Source of the DNA: Hyphococcus sp.
GTDB taxonomy: Bacteria; Pseudomonadota; Alphaproteobacteria; Caulobacterales; Parvularculaceae
Direction of reading: 5' to 3'
Assembly (NCBI GenBank): GCA_021776415.1
Contig: JAJFFY010000007.1
Location: 153,881 to 217,880, forward strand
DNA: 64,000 nt
Below the pieces are notes generated by a model, which saw nothing but the letters and a program-made list of their open reading frames with translations, made no database searches and was not told where the DNA came from. This document shows positions 1 to 9,297 of the stretch, one piece after another. Made by a program: the position numbers and the translations under genes. Positions within the stretch are counted from its first letter, which is position 1. Every line of letters starts with the position of its first letter.

Positions 1-147
1 GCCATTCAGGATTGACAGATCATCGGTGTGAAATGCGGCTGATAATGTTTCTTCACTATCATTACCCTTTGCCGATGCATCTGTCGCGATAAGCGCGCTC
101 AGCGCCGCGGCGCCGGCAATAGCGTCCCGCCGTGTTGTCTTTGGCAT
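1..147 (-). CDS. Tat-signal exported protein, N-terminal fragment
   Basis: Only the first 49 codons lie in the window; the gene runs off the left edge. The start is ATG at 147, preceded by a strong ribosome binding site (GAGGAGG, six bases upstream of the start). The protein begins MPKTTRRDAIAG and continues with an Ala-rich hydrophobic stretch ending in an ATDASA-type cleavage site, which looks like a twin-arginine signal peptide (RR at residues 6-7). The mature part seen is too short to name a family. It lies 45 bases downstream of mccB on the same strand and could be co-transcribed with it. Exported location is inferred from the signal only. Confidence 0.75.
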   Translation of the reverse strand, partial: MPKTTRRDAIAGAAALSALIATDASAKGNDSEETLSAAFHTDDLSILNG

Positions 148-192
148 TTTTGACCTCCTCGTTGCGGGCTGAGATTTGTTGGCAAAAAGCCC

Positions 193-1800
193 CTACATTC
201 TGAATACGCCGAACTTGGTTTCCTCGACCGCCGCATTCATCGACGCCGACAGGCACAAGCCCAACACGTCTCTGGTTTGCGCCGGGTCGATAATACCATC
301 ATCCCAGAGCCGCGCGGAAGAATAATAGGGCGAGCCCTGAATATCATAATCAGCGCGGATTTTGTCCTTGAATGCTTTCTCGTCGGCGAGCGGCCAGTCT
401 TCGCCCTTGGCGGCCATACCGTCGCGCCGGACCGTGGCGAGAACGCTTGCCGCTTGCTCGCCGCCCATCACCGAGATCCGCGCATTCGGCCACATAAACA
501 TAAATCGCGGCCCATAAGCGCGCCCGCACATGCCGTAATTGCCTGCCCCGTATGAGCCGCCGACAACGATGGTAAATTTTGGCACCGCCGCCGTCGCGAC
601 CGCGGTGACCAGCTTGGCGCCGTCCTTGGCGATGCCGCCTTCTTCGGCGGCGCGCCCGACCATGAAGCCGGTAATGTTCTGTAGAAAGACCAACGGAATT
701 TTTCGTTGGCAGCACAGCTCGATGAAATGCGCGCCTTTCTTGGCGCTTTCCGAAAACAGGATGCCATTATTGGCGAGGATGCCGACCGGAAACCCGTGCA
801 GCCGCGCAAAGCCGGTCACCAGGGTAGAGCCGTAAAGCGGTTTGAACTCGTCGAAATTTGATCCGTCGACAATCCGCGCAATAATTTCGCGCGCATCATA
901 GGGCTTGCGCGCATCCGCCTCGACCACGCCATAGAGCTCTTCGGCATCATAGAGCGGCGCCTCGGGCGCGACCATGGTCACCTCGCCGAGCTTCACCCAG
1001 TTGAGCCGCGAGACGATTTGCCGGGCCAGCCCCAGGGCATGATCGTCGTCATCGGCAAGGTGATCGGCGACACCGGAGATGCGCGTATGGGTATCGCCGC
1101 CGCCGAGATCTTCCGCCGAGACAATCTCACCGGTTGCCGCTTTCACCAGGGGAGGGCCGCCGAGAAATATCGTGCCCTGTTTTTTAACAATGATCGCCTC
1201 GTCCGACATCGCCGGCACATAAGCCCCGCCGGCCGTGCAGCTGCCATGGACAACGGCGATTTGCGGGATGCCTTTGGAGGACAGGGTTGCCTGGTTGAAG
1301 AAGATTCTGCCGAAATCGTCCTTATCGGGAAAGACTTCATCTTGCATCGGCAAAAACGCGCCGCCGCTTTCGACCAGATAAACACAAGGCAGGCGATTTT
1401 CGAGCGCGATCTCTTGCGCGCGCAAATGTTTTTTGACCGTGATCGGATGATAGGTGCCGCCTTTGACGGTCGGGTCATTGGCGAGGATCATGCACTCAAC
1501 GCCATTGATGCGGCCAATGCCGGCAACGACGCCGGCCGACATCACATCGCCGGAATACATTTCCCAGGCGGCGAACTGGCCGATTTCAAGAAATGGCGCA
1601 CCAGGATCCAGCAGTCGCGCAATGCGCTCGCGGGCGAGAAGCTTGCCGCGGGTTTTGTGGCGCTCGGCATATCGGGCGCCGCCGCCCTCTGCCACACGAT
1701 TGGAATTGGCGTGGAGCGTCTCAATCAACGCCCGCATGGCGCTTTCATTGGCCGCGAAACTGTCAGATTTGGTATCGATGCTGGATTGAATTATCGCCAT
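193..1800 (-). CDS. mccB: Methylcrotonyl-CoA carboxylase, carboxyltransferase (beta) subunit
   Basis: A 535-residue acyl-CoA carboxyltransferase of the length usual for the non-biotin subunit of 3-methylcrotonyl-CoA carboxylase. It transfers the carboxyl group from biotin to 3-methylcrotonyl-CoA in leucine breakdown. The N-terminal half has the [12 protein letters not shown] stretch (residues 189-200), and the C-terminal half has [17 protein letters not shown] and a [15 protein letters not shown] block, all typical of this subunit. It is divergent from isovaleryl-CoA dehydrogenase, the preceding pathway step, which favours MCC over propionyl- or geranyl-CoA carboxylase. The biotin subunit mccA, the hydratase and HMG-CoA lyase are not in the window. 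Confidence 0.93.
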   Translation of the reverse strand: MAIIQSSIDTKSDSFAANESAMRALIETLHANSNRVAEGGGARYAERHKTRGKLLARERIARLLDPGAPFLEIGQFAAWEMYSGDVMSAGVVAGIGRINGVECMILANDPTVKGGTYHPITVKKHLRAQEIALENRLPCVYLVESGGAFLPMQDEVFPDKDDFGRIFFNQATLSSKGIPQIAVVHGSCTAGGAYVPAMSDEAIIVKKQGTIFLGGPPLVKAATGEIVSAEDLGGGDTHTRISGVADHLADDDDHALGLARQIVSRLNWVKLGEVTMVAPEAPLYDAEELYGVVEADARKPYDAREIIARIVDGSNFDEFKPLYGSTLVTGFARLHGFPVGILANNGILFSESAKKGAHFIELCCQRKIPLVFLQNITGFMVGRAAEEGGIAKDGAKLVTAVATAAVPKFTIVVGGSYGAGNYGMCGRAYGPRFMFMWPNARISVMGGEQAASVLATVRRDGMAAKGEDWPLADEKAFKDKIRADYDIQGSPYYSSARLWDDGIIDPAQTRDVLGLCLSASMNAAVEETKFGVFRM

Positions 1801-1892
1801 GGGCCCGCGCTTTTGTCCGTTATTTTCATTGGTTTATCACAAGGCAAGGATAGAGCCCCGCCAAAAACCTCAGCTTTTGTACCATAAATATG

Positions 1893-1903
1893 TTGTCCGA
1901 CAA
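1893..1903. promoter_or_regulatory. Candidate GntR/FCD operator in mccB-ivd divergent promoter
   Basis: TTGTCCGACAA is a perfect 5-1-5 inverted repeat. It fits the TNGT-N3-ACNA pattern known for operators of FadR-subfamily GntR regulators. It lies in the 185-base gap between the divergent leucine genes, and the gene for such a regulator overlaps ivd. A longer imperfect repeat (ATGTTGTCC at 1890-1898, GGACGACAT at 1922-1930) overlaps it. Binding is inferred. Confidence 0.45.
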
Positions 1904-1985
1904 TCCTAATATGTGATAATAGGACGACATTCGTTGATTTCCTCTGAACCGCAGATGGTTCGGTCCCGAAAGGACAGTGATTCTC

Positions 1986-3158
1986 ATGGCGCGATCCAAC
2001 AGTCTGACCTTTAATTTTGGCCTCGATCCGGAGCTGGAGGAAATGCGCGACATGATTTCCCGCTGGGTTGATGACAAGCTGGCGCCGCGCGCCGCTGAGA
2101 TCGATGCGAGCAATGAGTTCCCGCGCGATCTATGGCCGGCGCTGGGCGAGCTGGGTCTGTTGGGGATCACCGCCGACCCGGAATTTGGCGGCACGGGTCT
2201 TGGCTACCTGGCGCACTGCATTGCCATGGAGGAAATCTCGCGCGGCTCGGGCGCCGTTGGGCTGTCTTATGGCGCGCATTCAAATCTTTGCGTCAATCAG
2301 ATCAGCCTCAACGCCAGCGACGAGCAAAAAGCGCGCTACCTGCCCAAGCTTATCGACGGCGAGCATCTCGGCGCATTGGCGATGTCGGAACCCGGCGCCG
2401 GCTCTGATGTCGTCTCGATGAAACTCAAAGCCGAGAAAAAAGGCGGCTGTTATATTTTGAACGGCAATAAAATGTGGATCACCAATGGTCCGACTGCGGA
2501 TGTTGTCGTCGTCTACGCCAAAACCGCGCCGGAAAAAGGCTCGCGCGGGATTTCCGCTTTCATCATCGAGGAAGGCTTTAAAGGTTATTCGACCGCACAA
2601 AAACTCGACAAACTTGGCATGCGCGGATCGGACACTGGCGAGTTAGTGTTTGAAGATTGCGAAGTGCCGGAGGAAAACCGCATTGGCGAGGAAGGCGACG
2701 GCGTACGCATCTTGATGAGCGGGCTCAATTATGAGCGCACGGTTTTATCGGCCGGATCGCTCGGCATTATGCAAGCAGCGATGGATCTAGTGCTTCCCTA
2801 TATTCACGACCGTAAGCAATTTGGAAAATCGATCGGCTCGTTCCAGCTGGTGCAGGGAAAAATCGCCGATATGTATACCGCCATGAACGCCAGCAAGGCT
2901 TACGTCTATGCGGTGGCGGCGGCGTGTGACCGCAAGGAGACGACCCGCGAGGATGCCGCCGGCTGCATCCTTTTCGCCTCGGAGAAGGCCACGCAGATGG
3001 CGCTCGACGCAATCCAGCTATTGGGCGGCAATGGTTATATCAACGAGTTTCCAGCAGGGAGGCTGCTTCGTGATGCGAAGCTCTATGAGATTGGCGCCGG
3101 CACCAGTGAAATCCGCCGTATGCTGATTGGCCGGGAAATCTTTGAGAAGAGCGCATGA
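1986..3158 (+). CDS. ivd: Isovaleryl-CoA dehydrogenase
   Basis: A 390-residue acyl-CoA dehydrogenase. It has the FAD-binding MSEPGAGSD and WITNGP motifs near residues 133-170 and a C-terminal [21 protein letters not shown] block followed by the [11 protein letters not shown] signature. The catalytic base is predicted to be Glu250 in [12 protein letters not shown], the internal position that sets isovaleryl-CoA dehydrogenases apart from most family members. It oxidises isovaleryl-CoA to 3-methylcrotonyl-CoA and passes electrons to ETF. ATG at 1986 is preferred over GTG at 1977 because AGGA sits at a good distance from it. Its stop overlaps the following regulator gene by four bases. Confidence 0.92.
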   Translation: MARSNSLTFNFGLDPELEEMRDMISRWVDDKLAPRAAEIDASNEFPRDLWPALGELGLLGITADPEFGGTGLGYLAHCIAMEEISRGSGAVGLSYGAHSNLCVNQISLNASDEQKARYLPKLIDGEHLGALAMSEPGAGSDVVSMKLKAEKKGGCYILNGNKMWITNGPTADVVVVYAKTAPEKGSRGISAFIIEEGFKGYSTAQKLDKLGMRGSDTGELVFEDCEVPEENRIGEEGDGVRILMSGLNYERTVLSAGSLGIMQAAMDLVLPYIHDRKQFGKSIGSFQLVQGKIADMYTAMNASKAYVYAVAAACDRKETTREDAAGCILFASEKATQMALDAIQLLGGNGYINEFPAGRLLRDAKLYEIGAGTSEIRRMLIGREIFEKSA

Positions 3159-3889
3159 AGATGGCGCATAAATTCAAAACCCTCGATCGCGCGCCGGTCT
3201 ATGTCAAAGTCTGCAATGCGATTGAGGCCGATATTCTGTCCGGTGTTCTGAAAGAGGGCGCGTTGCTGCCGACCGAGGCTGAGCTTTGCGTGCAGTTTGG
3301 CGTAACGCGTTCCAGCGTGCGCGAAGGCATCCGCCTGTTGCAGCAATCGGGACTGGTGGAGCGCGGGGCGGCCAAGCGCCTGGTGGTGAAAAGCCCGAAG
3401 ACCATTGAGATCGCAGAAGCGGCAAGCCGTAGCATGGCGCTTGGCGGGGCGACTTTTGGCGAGGTGTTTGAAACTTTGGCGATGCTTTACCCCGAGGCTG
3501 CACGGCTCGCCGCGAGACGGCTTAGCAGTGAGGCGCTCGACGCGCTTTGTGCTGTGCGTGACGGCTTGCGTGATGCGCCGCCGGATGCTGCCGATGAAAT
3601 TGTCGACTATGCGGTTGAGTTTTTTCAACAGCTGGCAAGCGGGCTCGACAACCGGGTGATGCTGGCGATGTTGCAGTCGTTAAATTTGATGATCGGCGCC
3701 AGTCTGCAGCTGGTGATCGACCAGACGCCGAATGCGCATGAGCGCATTTTAAATGCGCAATCTGAGATCATTGAGGCGCTAAAAAATCATGATGAGGCGC
3801 GCGCGCATGCGTGGATGACCAAGCATATCGAAGATCTGCGGCGCGGCTATGTGGTCGCCAAGGTCAATCTCGACGCGCGGATACTTTAG
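3155..3889 (+). CDS. GntR-family (FadR/FCD) transcriptional regulator
   Basis: A 244-residue regulator. Residues 10-75 form a GntR winged helix-turn-helix ([20 protein letters not shown] followed by the [11 protein letters not shown] wing), and the all-helical C-terminal part from about residue 90 matches an FCD ligand-binding domain. It overlaps ivd by four bases (ATGA), so the two are co-translated. A second ATG at 3161 is possible. Its job is probably to control mccB and ivd in response to a leucine-derived acyl-CoA. This is inferred from gene order and from the TTGTCCGACAA site in the divergent promoter. Many bacteria use a MerR-type LiuR here instead. Confidence 0.88.
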   Translation: MKMAHKFKTLDRAPVYVKVCNAIEADILSGVLKEGALLPTEAELCVQFGVTRSSVREGIRLLQQSGLVERGAAKRLVVKSPKTIEIAEAASRSMALGGATFGEVFETLAMLYPEAARLAARRLSSEALDALCAVRDGLRDAPPDAADEIVDYAVEFFQQLASGLDNRVMLAMLQSLNLMIGASLQLVIDQTPNAHERILNAQSEIIEALKNHDEARAHAWMTKHIEDLRRGYVVAKVNLDARIL

Positions 3890-3958
3890 GCGCCATCGGC
3901 GCTGTTTTGATGTTGGCGTCACTGCTATCATTGTTGCGAAACCTTGGAGCGCCAGGCA

Positions 3959-4801
3959 ATGAGCATCAAAGTTACCGCCAGCGGCGAGGCTTGTGGGGCG
4001 CGCGTTGACGGCGTTGATCTGACCGCGCCGCTCTCCGACAGTGAAGTTGCAGATATTTGCGCCGCCTGGCTGCGCTACCATGTGCTGTCCTTTCCGGGGC
4101 AGGCGATGAGTGACGACGACCTTGAGCGGTTCACGCTTTATTTCGGGCCGTTCGGAGACGATCCGTTTATCGCGCCCATTGCCGGGCGCGAGCATGTGAT
4201 CGCCGTCAAGCGTGAGGCGGATGAGAAAAGCCCGGTCTTTGCCGAGACCTGGCACACGGATTGGAGCTTTCAGGAAATGCCGCCGGCAGGCACATGCCTG
4301 ATGGCGATTACGATCCCGCCGATTGGCGGCGATACGCTGTTTGCAAATCAACATCTGGCGCTGGAGACCATGCCGGAGAGTTTGCGCACCAAGCTCAAAG
4401 GCAAGCAAGCTGTTCACTCCGCACGCGCCGCTTACGCTCCTGACGGCGCCTATGGGGCGGCGGATCAACTGACGCGTTCAATGGATATCAGGCCCTCAGC
4501 GGACGCCCATGGCGAGCATCTCCATCCCATCATTCGCGCCCATCCCGAGACCGGACGCAAAGGCATTTTTGGTTGCGCCGGTTACATTGTTGGCTTTGCC
4601 TATGAAGATCCGGCGGCGAGCTTGGCGGTTCTCGGCGAGCTCTACCAATGGCAGACCCGCGAGGAATTTCAGTATAGACACAAATGGGAAGAGGATATGC
4701 TGGTGATGTGGGACAACCGCTCGGTCCTCCACATGGCGACAGGCGGCTATGCAGGCCATGCGCGGTTATTGCACAGAACGACGATTGGCGAGCGGGCATA
4801 A
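3959..4801 (+). CDS. TauD/TfdA-family Fe(II)/2-oxoglutarate dioxygenase
   Basis: A 280-residue protein with the full jelly-roll dioxygenase layout. The iron ligands are His99 and Asp101 in WHTDWSF and His258 in NRSVLHMA, with Arg269 placed to bind 2-oxoglutarate. These numbers are close to those of taurine dioxygenase. The family hydroxylates substrates such as taurine, alkyl sulfates, 2,4-D or butyrobetaine, and the substrate here cannot be told from sequence. I chose ATG at 3959 over TTG at 3944 because GGAG lies nine bases upstream of it. It follows the GntR gene by 69 bases and may or may not belong to the leucine unit. Confidence 0.87.
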   Translation: MSIKVTASGEACGARVDGVDLTAPLSDSEVADICAAWLRYHVLSFPGQAMSDDDLERFTLYFGPFGDDPFIAPIAGREHVIAVKREADEKSPVFAETWHTDWSFQEMPPAGTCLMAITIPPIGGDTLFANQHLALETMPESLRTKLKGKQAVHSARAAYAPDGAYGAADQLTRSMDIRPSADAHGEHLHPIIRAHPETGRKGIFGCAGYIVGFAYEDPAASLAVLGELYQWQTREEFQYRHKWEEDMLVMWDNRSVLHMATGGYAGHARLLHRTTIGERA

Positions 4802-4828
4802 AGGCGCCGGCTTCAACCCCATGCGTAA

Positions 4829-5152
4829 CTATTCGCGATAACCAAATACCAAACCAACCGCGCGGTTGGTTTCTTTATCGACGATGCTGGAGCGCTCAAT
4901 GTGCTTGCTTTTGAAGCTGGCTTGCAAAATTTCCGTCTCGGTCAAGCCAACTTCTTTCATCAGATGAAAATATGTGTGCTGGCCTTGTTTGCCGCGCCTG
5001 TCGTCCGATGCTGTCGCTCTGACGTTCTTGAGATAGGTCTCAAGTTTTATGCGTTTGCTGTAAAAGTCCCAGCGATAATATATGTATCCGCCGCCGGCGA
5101 TCAGAAATGTTGCTATTGCGGAGAGCTGCCCGGCGATTTCTAAGGCTTCCAT
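4829..5152 (-). CDS. Small single-pass membrane protein, unknown function
   Basis: About 107 residues from ATG at 5152. The start MEALEIAGQL leads into one hydrophobic segment (roughly residues 8-28) followed by a charged cytoplasmic-looking tail. I do not recognise a family. It begins one base after the stop of the upstream gene (TGA-C-ATG), so it is probably translationally coupled to it. That gene also starts with a single membrane segment, and the two may form a membrane pair. A longer reading from 5200 would add a Pro/Gly-rich leader read from the upstream gene's repetitive 3' end, which I think is not translated in this frame. Confidence 0.6.
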   Translation of the reverse strand: MEALEIAGQLSAIATFLIAGGGYIYYRWDFYSKRIKLETYLKNVRATASDDRRGKQGQHTYFHLMKEVGLTETEILQASFKSKHIERSSIVDKETNRAVGLVFGYRE

Positions 5153-5153
5153 G

Positions 5154-5666
5154 TCATTGATCCCCGGTATTGGCATTCCCGGTGCTGGCATCCCCGGCAT
5201 CAGCGTGATGGGTTTCTATTTCCTTAGCCACATACTCTCTGAAACTGGCCGCATAGATGTCTTTGTTTTCCTCCCACCATTGTCGAATGCGCGGATTGGA
5301 CAGCATCCGCCGCAAGCGCCCCGCCGCGCCCTGCCATAATTCTTCTTCATAGATATCATAGCGGCGATGGGCATGGAGGACTTCTAGATGGCGAAACCCG
5401 GTGGAGACAAAGTTGGAAACACGCAAACGCTCAGCATCAGTGAAGTCGTCAAAGGTTCCTCGCACGCCGGTGAGAAGTTCGGCGAGCTCGGGGCTGTCGG
5501 TGACCCGGCCCAAGTTTTCCGCCAGCAACTGCGCGCTGGTTTGCGCCGCGCTCATTCGGGCGATGCGGGTATTGTAGCGCACCTGCAGGCCGACAAAGAT
5601 CAACGTCGCAACAACCGCGACGGCCTGAACGACGTCCGCCACCAGCGCAATTTGTTCAAGTTCCAT
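5154..5666 (-). CDS. Membrane-anchored hypothetical protein
   Basis: 170 residues from ATG at 5666, chosen because AAGGA lies seven to eight bases upstream. The protein starts MELEQIALVADVVQAVAVVATLIFVGLQVR: one N-terminal membrane segment, then a helical soluble domain rich in Arg and Glu. Proteins with this N-terminus and a WxxxRxxF-like helical body are common hypothetical proteins in marine bacteria; I know of no assigned function. The last 18 residues are a short degenerate repeat (AGDASTGNANTGDQ). It is followed at once by a second small membrane gene. Confidence 0.7.
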   Translation of the reverse strand: MELEQIALVADVVQAVAVVATLIFVGLQVRYNTRIARMSAAQTSAQLLAENLGRVTDSPELAELLTGVRGTFDDFTDAERLRVSNFVSTGFRHLEVLHAHRRYDIYEEELWQGAAGRLRRMLSNPRIRQWWEENKDIYAASFREYVAKEIETHHADAGDASTGNANTGDQ

Positions 5667-5735
5667 TCTTGCGATCCTTCCGTTCCGTGAGAATGTTGTA
5701 AAGGCAGCCGGTACTGGAAACAACGCGGCGCCGGC

Positions 5736-6179
5736 TCAGGTCAAACCCAGCAATACAGCGCGCAGCGCAGCGGGCAAAGGCGCCGGCTTTCTGCTCGCGC
5801 GGTCAACATAGACATGAACGAAGTGACCTTCGGCGACCGGCGCATCTTCGCCTTTTTTAAAAATGCCGATCTCATAACGCACCGAAGAATTACCCAGATG
5901 CGCAACCCGCAAGGCGCCTTCAAGTTGATCAGGAAAGGCCGCCGGCGCGAAATAATTACAATGGGTTTCCACAACAAGACCAATCACGGCGCCGTCATGA
6001 ATATCAAGCGCGTCGGTGCGGATCAGATATTCATTCACAATCGTGTCGAAGAAACCGTAATAGGCGACATTGTTGATGTGGCCGTAAATATCATTATCCG
6101 CCCAGCGGGTTTGCAGCGGACGGATGTGACGATAAGCGCTCCGGCTAGTTTTTTCTGCTACAGTCAAGAAACACTCCAT
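5736..6179 (-). CDS. Acyl-CoA thioesterase, 4HBT hot-dog family
   Basis: 147 residues forming a single hot-dog domain. The N-terminal motif [22 protein letters not shown] (residues 24-45) carries the family's catalytic Asp (Asp28, with Asp30 nearby) and the GH-NN turn seen in YbgC/4-hydroxybenzoyl-CoA thioesterase relatives. The C-terminal strand [10 protein letters not shown] is also typical. It hydrolyses an acyl-CoA thioester in the cytoplasm; chain preference cannot be read. The start is ATG at 6179. It is divergent from the membrane protein at 6296, with a 116-base gap. Confidence 0.88.
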   Translation of the reverse strand: MECFLTVAEKTSRSAYRHIRPLQTRWADNDIYGHINNVAYYGFFDTIVNEYLIRTDALDIHDGAVIGLVVETHCNYFAPAAFPDQLEGALRVAHLGNSSVRYEIGIFKKGEDAPVAEGHFVHVYVDRASRKPAPLPAALRAVLLGLT

Positions 6180-6295
6180 CTAGATTTTATGGCGCTATTA
6201 CTAGCGCATTGGGCGATAGGCGGCGAATACATTGACAATCTATGGATAGCCCCGTTTGATGTCGATCAGGGGTTATTTCGGGGTGGGATAATATC

Positions 6296-7258
6296 ATGAA
6301 AACGCCAGTATTGCGTCCGCCGGTTGAGGCGGTGCTATTCGGATTCGAACGGATCGGCATGGTCATCCGGATTGCGTGGCTGCCGATTGTTCTGAGTATT
6401 GGTCTTTATGTCGCGTCATTTTGCGCGCTCGTCGGGGGGGAGGTCATTGGTAACGTTGATTGGTCAGCAGCAGATCCGTCCCTCGCAACAGATCCGTCCA
6501 TCGCATTAAAGAGTATTGTGGCTCATGAAAGTTTTGCACAATTCTACTTGCTGAATAGTCTTGTCCTGCCGCTCCTGGCGTCGCTGATCCTTTCATGCGT
6601 ATACGTTGCGACAACGCGCGCCTCGACATTGGCCGACTATGAGCCGCCATCCTTGCCGTTTTATTTCGCCCTTGGCCCCAGGGAGCTGCGTTACTTCGTT
6701 GTTCGGATACTTTACGCAATTCTTATTATTGTCACTGCGGTGATATTTTTTGGGCTCATCGCCGGCGTCGTCGCGGCTGTGATCGCCGTGACCGGGTCCA
6801 TTGACGCCGGAGCCAATCCGCTGGTGATCGCACCGGGCGCGGCTGTCGCGATCTGGCTTTTCATTGTTTGGGTTTGGATTGTCATGCGGTTTTTGCCGGT
6901 GTTGCCGATTGCTGCGGTGGAAAACCGGATCGCCTTTGGCGCTGCATGGAAAATGACAAAGGGAAATTTTTGGCGCCTGGTGGTCTCGGGATTGTTTTTT
7001 CTGGCCTTGATGCAAGGTATTGTAACGACGCTGATGCTGGTCATCTTTGTCCCAGCAGTGCTGATTTTGGGGCTTGTGGGCGCCTTTGCTTACAGCTTTG
7101 CCGGCGCCGCTAGTGTTGCAGTCTTTGCTTTGCTCGCCGTGGTGGCAATTCCCGCCTTTATCGCCATTGGATCCTTCGCGCTTGCCGCCGAAGCGGCGTT
7201 TCCCGCACGGATCTACGCCTATCTGTCCGACTGCGGCGAAGAATGTAAAATCTATTAG
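6296..7258 (+). CDS. Polytopic membrane protein, paralogue of the gene at 61693
   Basis: 320 residues with about six predicted membrane segments: one near residues 20-45, one near 80-100, then paired segments near 125-165, 180-205, 230-260 and 265-300. The N-terminus MKTPVLRPP, the WLPIVL segment, the LPFYFALGPRELRYF loop and the ENRIAFGAAWKMTKGNFWRL loop recur in the same order in the protein at 61693-62613. The two are therefore family members more than 54 kb apart. No enzymatic motif is visible. It may be a membrane organiser or transporter-like protein, but function is unknown. Confidence 0.82.
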   Translation: MKTPVLRPPVEAVLFGFERIGMVIRIAWLPIVLSIGLYVASFCALVGGEVIGNVDWSAADPSLATDPSIALKSIVAHESFAQFYLLNSLVLPLLASLILSCVYVATTRASTLADYEPPSLPFYFALGPRELRYFVVRILYAILIIVTAVIFFGLIAGVVAAVIAVTGSIDAGANPLVIAPGAAVAIWLFIVWVWIVMRFLPVLPIAAVENRIAFGAAWKMTKGNFWRLVVSGLFFLALMQGIVTTLMLVIFVPAVLILGLVGAFAYSFAGAASVAVFALLAVVAIPAFIAIGSFALAAEAAFPARIYAYLSDCGEECKIY

Positions 7259-7304
7259 GATTTGTTCGCGGAATTCATATCTGCAGGCGGGTAGCGTTTG
7301 GCGC

Positions 7305-7324
7305 AGCGAAGAATAGTCTTCGCT
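7305..7324. terminator. Weak hairpin between convergent genes
   Basis: AGCGAAGA (7305-7312) and TCTTCGCT (7317-7324) form a perfect eight-base stem with a four-base loop between convergent genes ending at 7258 and 7331. There is no clear T-run on either side, so termination is only a suggestion. Confidence 0.3.
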
Positions 7325-7330
7325 CTCCCA

Positions 7331-8476
7331 CTATAATACTTCCGTATAAAGACGCAAAGCATCATCATAGGTCATGGGGCGGGGGTTGTTTTTCAGTAGC
7401 CGCTCGATTTTGATCACGTCTTCGGCCAGTTGCGGCAGGGCGTTGTGGGACACACCGACATCGCTGAGGCGGTTCTTCACGCCGGTTGCGGAGCAAATCT
7501 CTTGCATCTTCGCAACAAACGCGCCGGCGCGGGCGCTATAGTCGCCGGTGTCATTGGCGCCGATGACATCGCCAAGCTCGGCGTAAAGCGGCGCCGCCTT
7601 GGGCATGTTAAATTTCAACACCGGCGCCAGCATCAGCGAATTGGCAAGCCCGTGCGGCACATGAAAATGAACGCCGAGCGGATAGGCCATGGCGTGCACG
7701 GCGGCGCATGGCGCGTTGTTGAACGCCTGGCCGGCAAGCATTGCCCCCAGCAACATGTTCTCGCGCGCTTCAATGTCATCGGGCGCGGTGCAGGCGCGCA
7801 CAATGTTGGACGACAACAGCTTAAGCGCGCGCGCGGCCAGCGCGTCGGAGACCGGGTTTTTTTGCAGCTTGGTGGTGTAGGCCTCAATCGCGTGGACCAT
7901 GGCGTCAATGCCGGTGGCGGCAGTGACATGGCGCGGCGCCGTCAGCGTCAGCGCGGCGTCAAGGACGGCGATATCAGCATAGAGCGGGCGCGCGACGATG
8001 CCCATTTTCTGATCATCTTCAGAGGTGATGACGGCGATATTGGTGACTTCCGATCCGGTGCCGGCGGTGGTCGGCAGGAGGATCAGCGGCGCCGATTTCC
8101 CCGTCGCTTTTTCCATGCCGTATATGTCTTCAAGGCTTTGCGATGAATTCATCAGCACGGCGATGACTTTGGCGATATCCAAAGACGAGCCGCCGCCAAA
8201 GCCGATGACGCCGTCACAATTATTCGCGCGCGCGGCGTCAATCGCGGCTTTAACAACTTTCGCCGGCGGGTCAGCCTCGACTGCGTCAAACAGGAAATGG
8301 TCAAGCCCCGCAGCTTTAAGGCTTGTCAGCGCATCGTCGAGCAGTCCGGCGGCGATCACGCCCTTGTCGGTAACAACACAGGGGCGTTTCATATGCGGCG
8401 CAACAATCTCGCCAAGCCGCGCCGCCGCGCCGGTCTCAAAGATGATGGAAGGGACGGTGTCGAAGGTGAAGTTCAT
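7331..8476 (-). CDS. Iron-containing (group III) alcohol dehydrogenase
   Basis: 381 residues, the usual length for this family. The NAD(P)-binding GFGGGSSLD lies at residues 92-100. The metal ligands are Asp191 and His195 in GIDAMVHAIEAY, His261 in AAVHAMAYPLG and His275 in VPHGLANS. The TTAGTGSEVT motif near residue 136 is also present. It oxidises or reduces an alcohol/aldehyde pair; the substrate is not clear, and family members include 1,3-propanediol, lactaldehyde and 4-hydroxybutyrate dehydrogenases. It stands alone on the minus strand. Confidence 0.92.
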   Translation of the reverse strand: MNFTFDTVPSIIFETGAAARLGEIVAPHMKRPCVVTDKGVIAAGLLDDALTSLKAAGLDHFLFDAVEADPPAKVVKAAIDAARANNCDGVIGFGGGSSLDIAKVIAVLMNSSQSLEDIYGMEKATGKSAPLILLPTTAGTGSEVTNIAVITSEDDQKMGIVARPLYADIAVLDAALTLTAPRHVTAATGIDAMVHAIEAYTTKLQKNPVSDALAARALKLLSSNIVRACTAPDDIEARENMLLGAMLAGQAFNNAPCAAVHAMAYPLGVHFHVPHGLANSLMLAPVLKFNMPKAAPLYAELGDVIGANDTGDYSARAGAFVAKMQEICSATGVKNRLSDVGVSHNALPQLAEDVIKIERLLKNNPRPMTYDDALRLYTEVL

Positions 8477-8576
8477 TATACGCCTCTGCAGCTATCCAAT
8501 TATGCATATCTGCGAGAGTGAGACTTCGCGCCGTTGATGGCAAGAGACCTCATCGTGACGGGGGCATTATCGCCGA

Positions 8577-9149
8577 CTATTCCGGCTTTCGCGACATTCT
8601 GGCCGCCCATGCGCTGAAGCTAGGCCGCCAGGTTTTTCCGCCATCATCTGACTTTTCCTCCTGTTGCCGGAAACTGTTATCCTGAAAATTGAAAAACCGT
8701 ATTCTCGATGTTGCCTCTGCGCCGTCTTGATACATAATAACTTGATTATCGTCCTGCACAGCGGTGAACTCCTCAAACCCGGCGCCAAAATTATGGCTCC
8801 AGCGGATTAGCCATTTTTTTTGTTCGGTATCGAATATGCGGAGATTTGTTCCGACTCTGTCGCGTCCGCGCTCGGGCGGCATGGGATGAGTGTAAAAATC
8901 CTGTATTGCGAACCCGCCAAGCGTCGAATACCAGTGCCATGAAGCTTTGCCATCGCGAACTATGCCGCCATGTTCGTCATAGGCTTCCCAGCGAATATCC
9001 CAATCGCCCAGCAACCGCCCCCAATAATGAACTTCCTCCGGCGCATCTTCGTGAACGAAGCGTCCCAAAAACTCCGTAGGCACATCATTTGCGAATACAG
9101 AGACTGGCGCAAACAAAAATCCAATGATAATTGCAAGCTTTTGCATCAT
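8577..9149 (-). CDS. Exported hypothetical protein (DUF1579/lipocalin-like)
   Basis: 190 residues from ATG at 9149, preceded by GAGG. The first 20 residues (MMQKLAIIIGFLFAPVSVFA) are a clear Sec signal peptide. The mature part has the pattern LLGDWDIRWEAYDEHG and alternating beta-strand sequence, which recalls the DUF1579/lipocalin-like beta barrels. That likeness is from memory and not firm. No catalytic motif is seen. A longer reading from 9200 would bury the signal peptide and is rejected. It probably resides in the periplasm. Confidence 0.75.
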   Translation of the reverse strand: MMQKLAIIIGFLFAPVSVFANDVPTEFLGRFVHEDAPEEVHYWGRLLGDWDIRWEAYDEHGGIVRDGKASWHWYSTLGGFAIQDFYTHPMPPERGRDRVGTNLRIFDTEQKKWLIRWSHNFGAGFEEFTAVQDDNQVIMYQDGAEATSRIRFFNFQDNSFRQQEEKSDDGGKTWRPSFSAWAARMSRKPE

Positions 9150-9297
9150 GGGTTTTCCTCTCTGGCCGCACTGGCAAAAAAGTTGTGACCCGTTCACCAA
9201 TTAAATGAAAGCGTAATGGAAAATTGATGGACGTCAGATCACAAAATAGTGAGCATCAGAAAGTTTGGAGTGCTGTGATAATCAACAACGCCAAGCA

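Noticed and set aside
1018..1887. 289-codon plus-strand frame opposite mccB
   Set aside because: It is antisense to a well-conserved carboxyltransferase gene and encodes no known domain; a GC-rich shadow frame.
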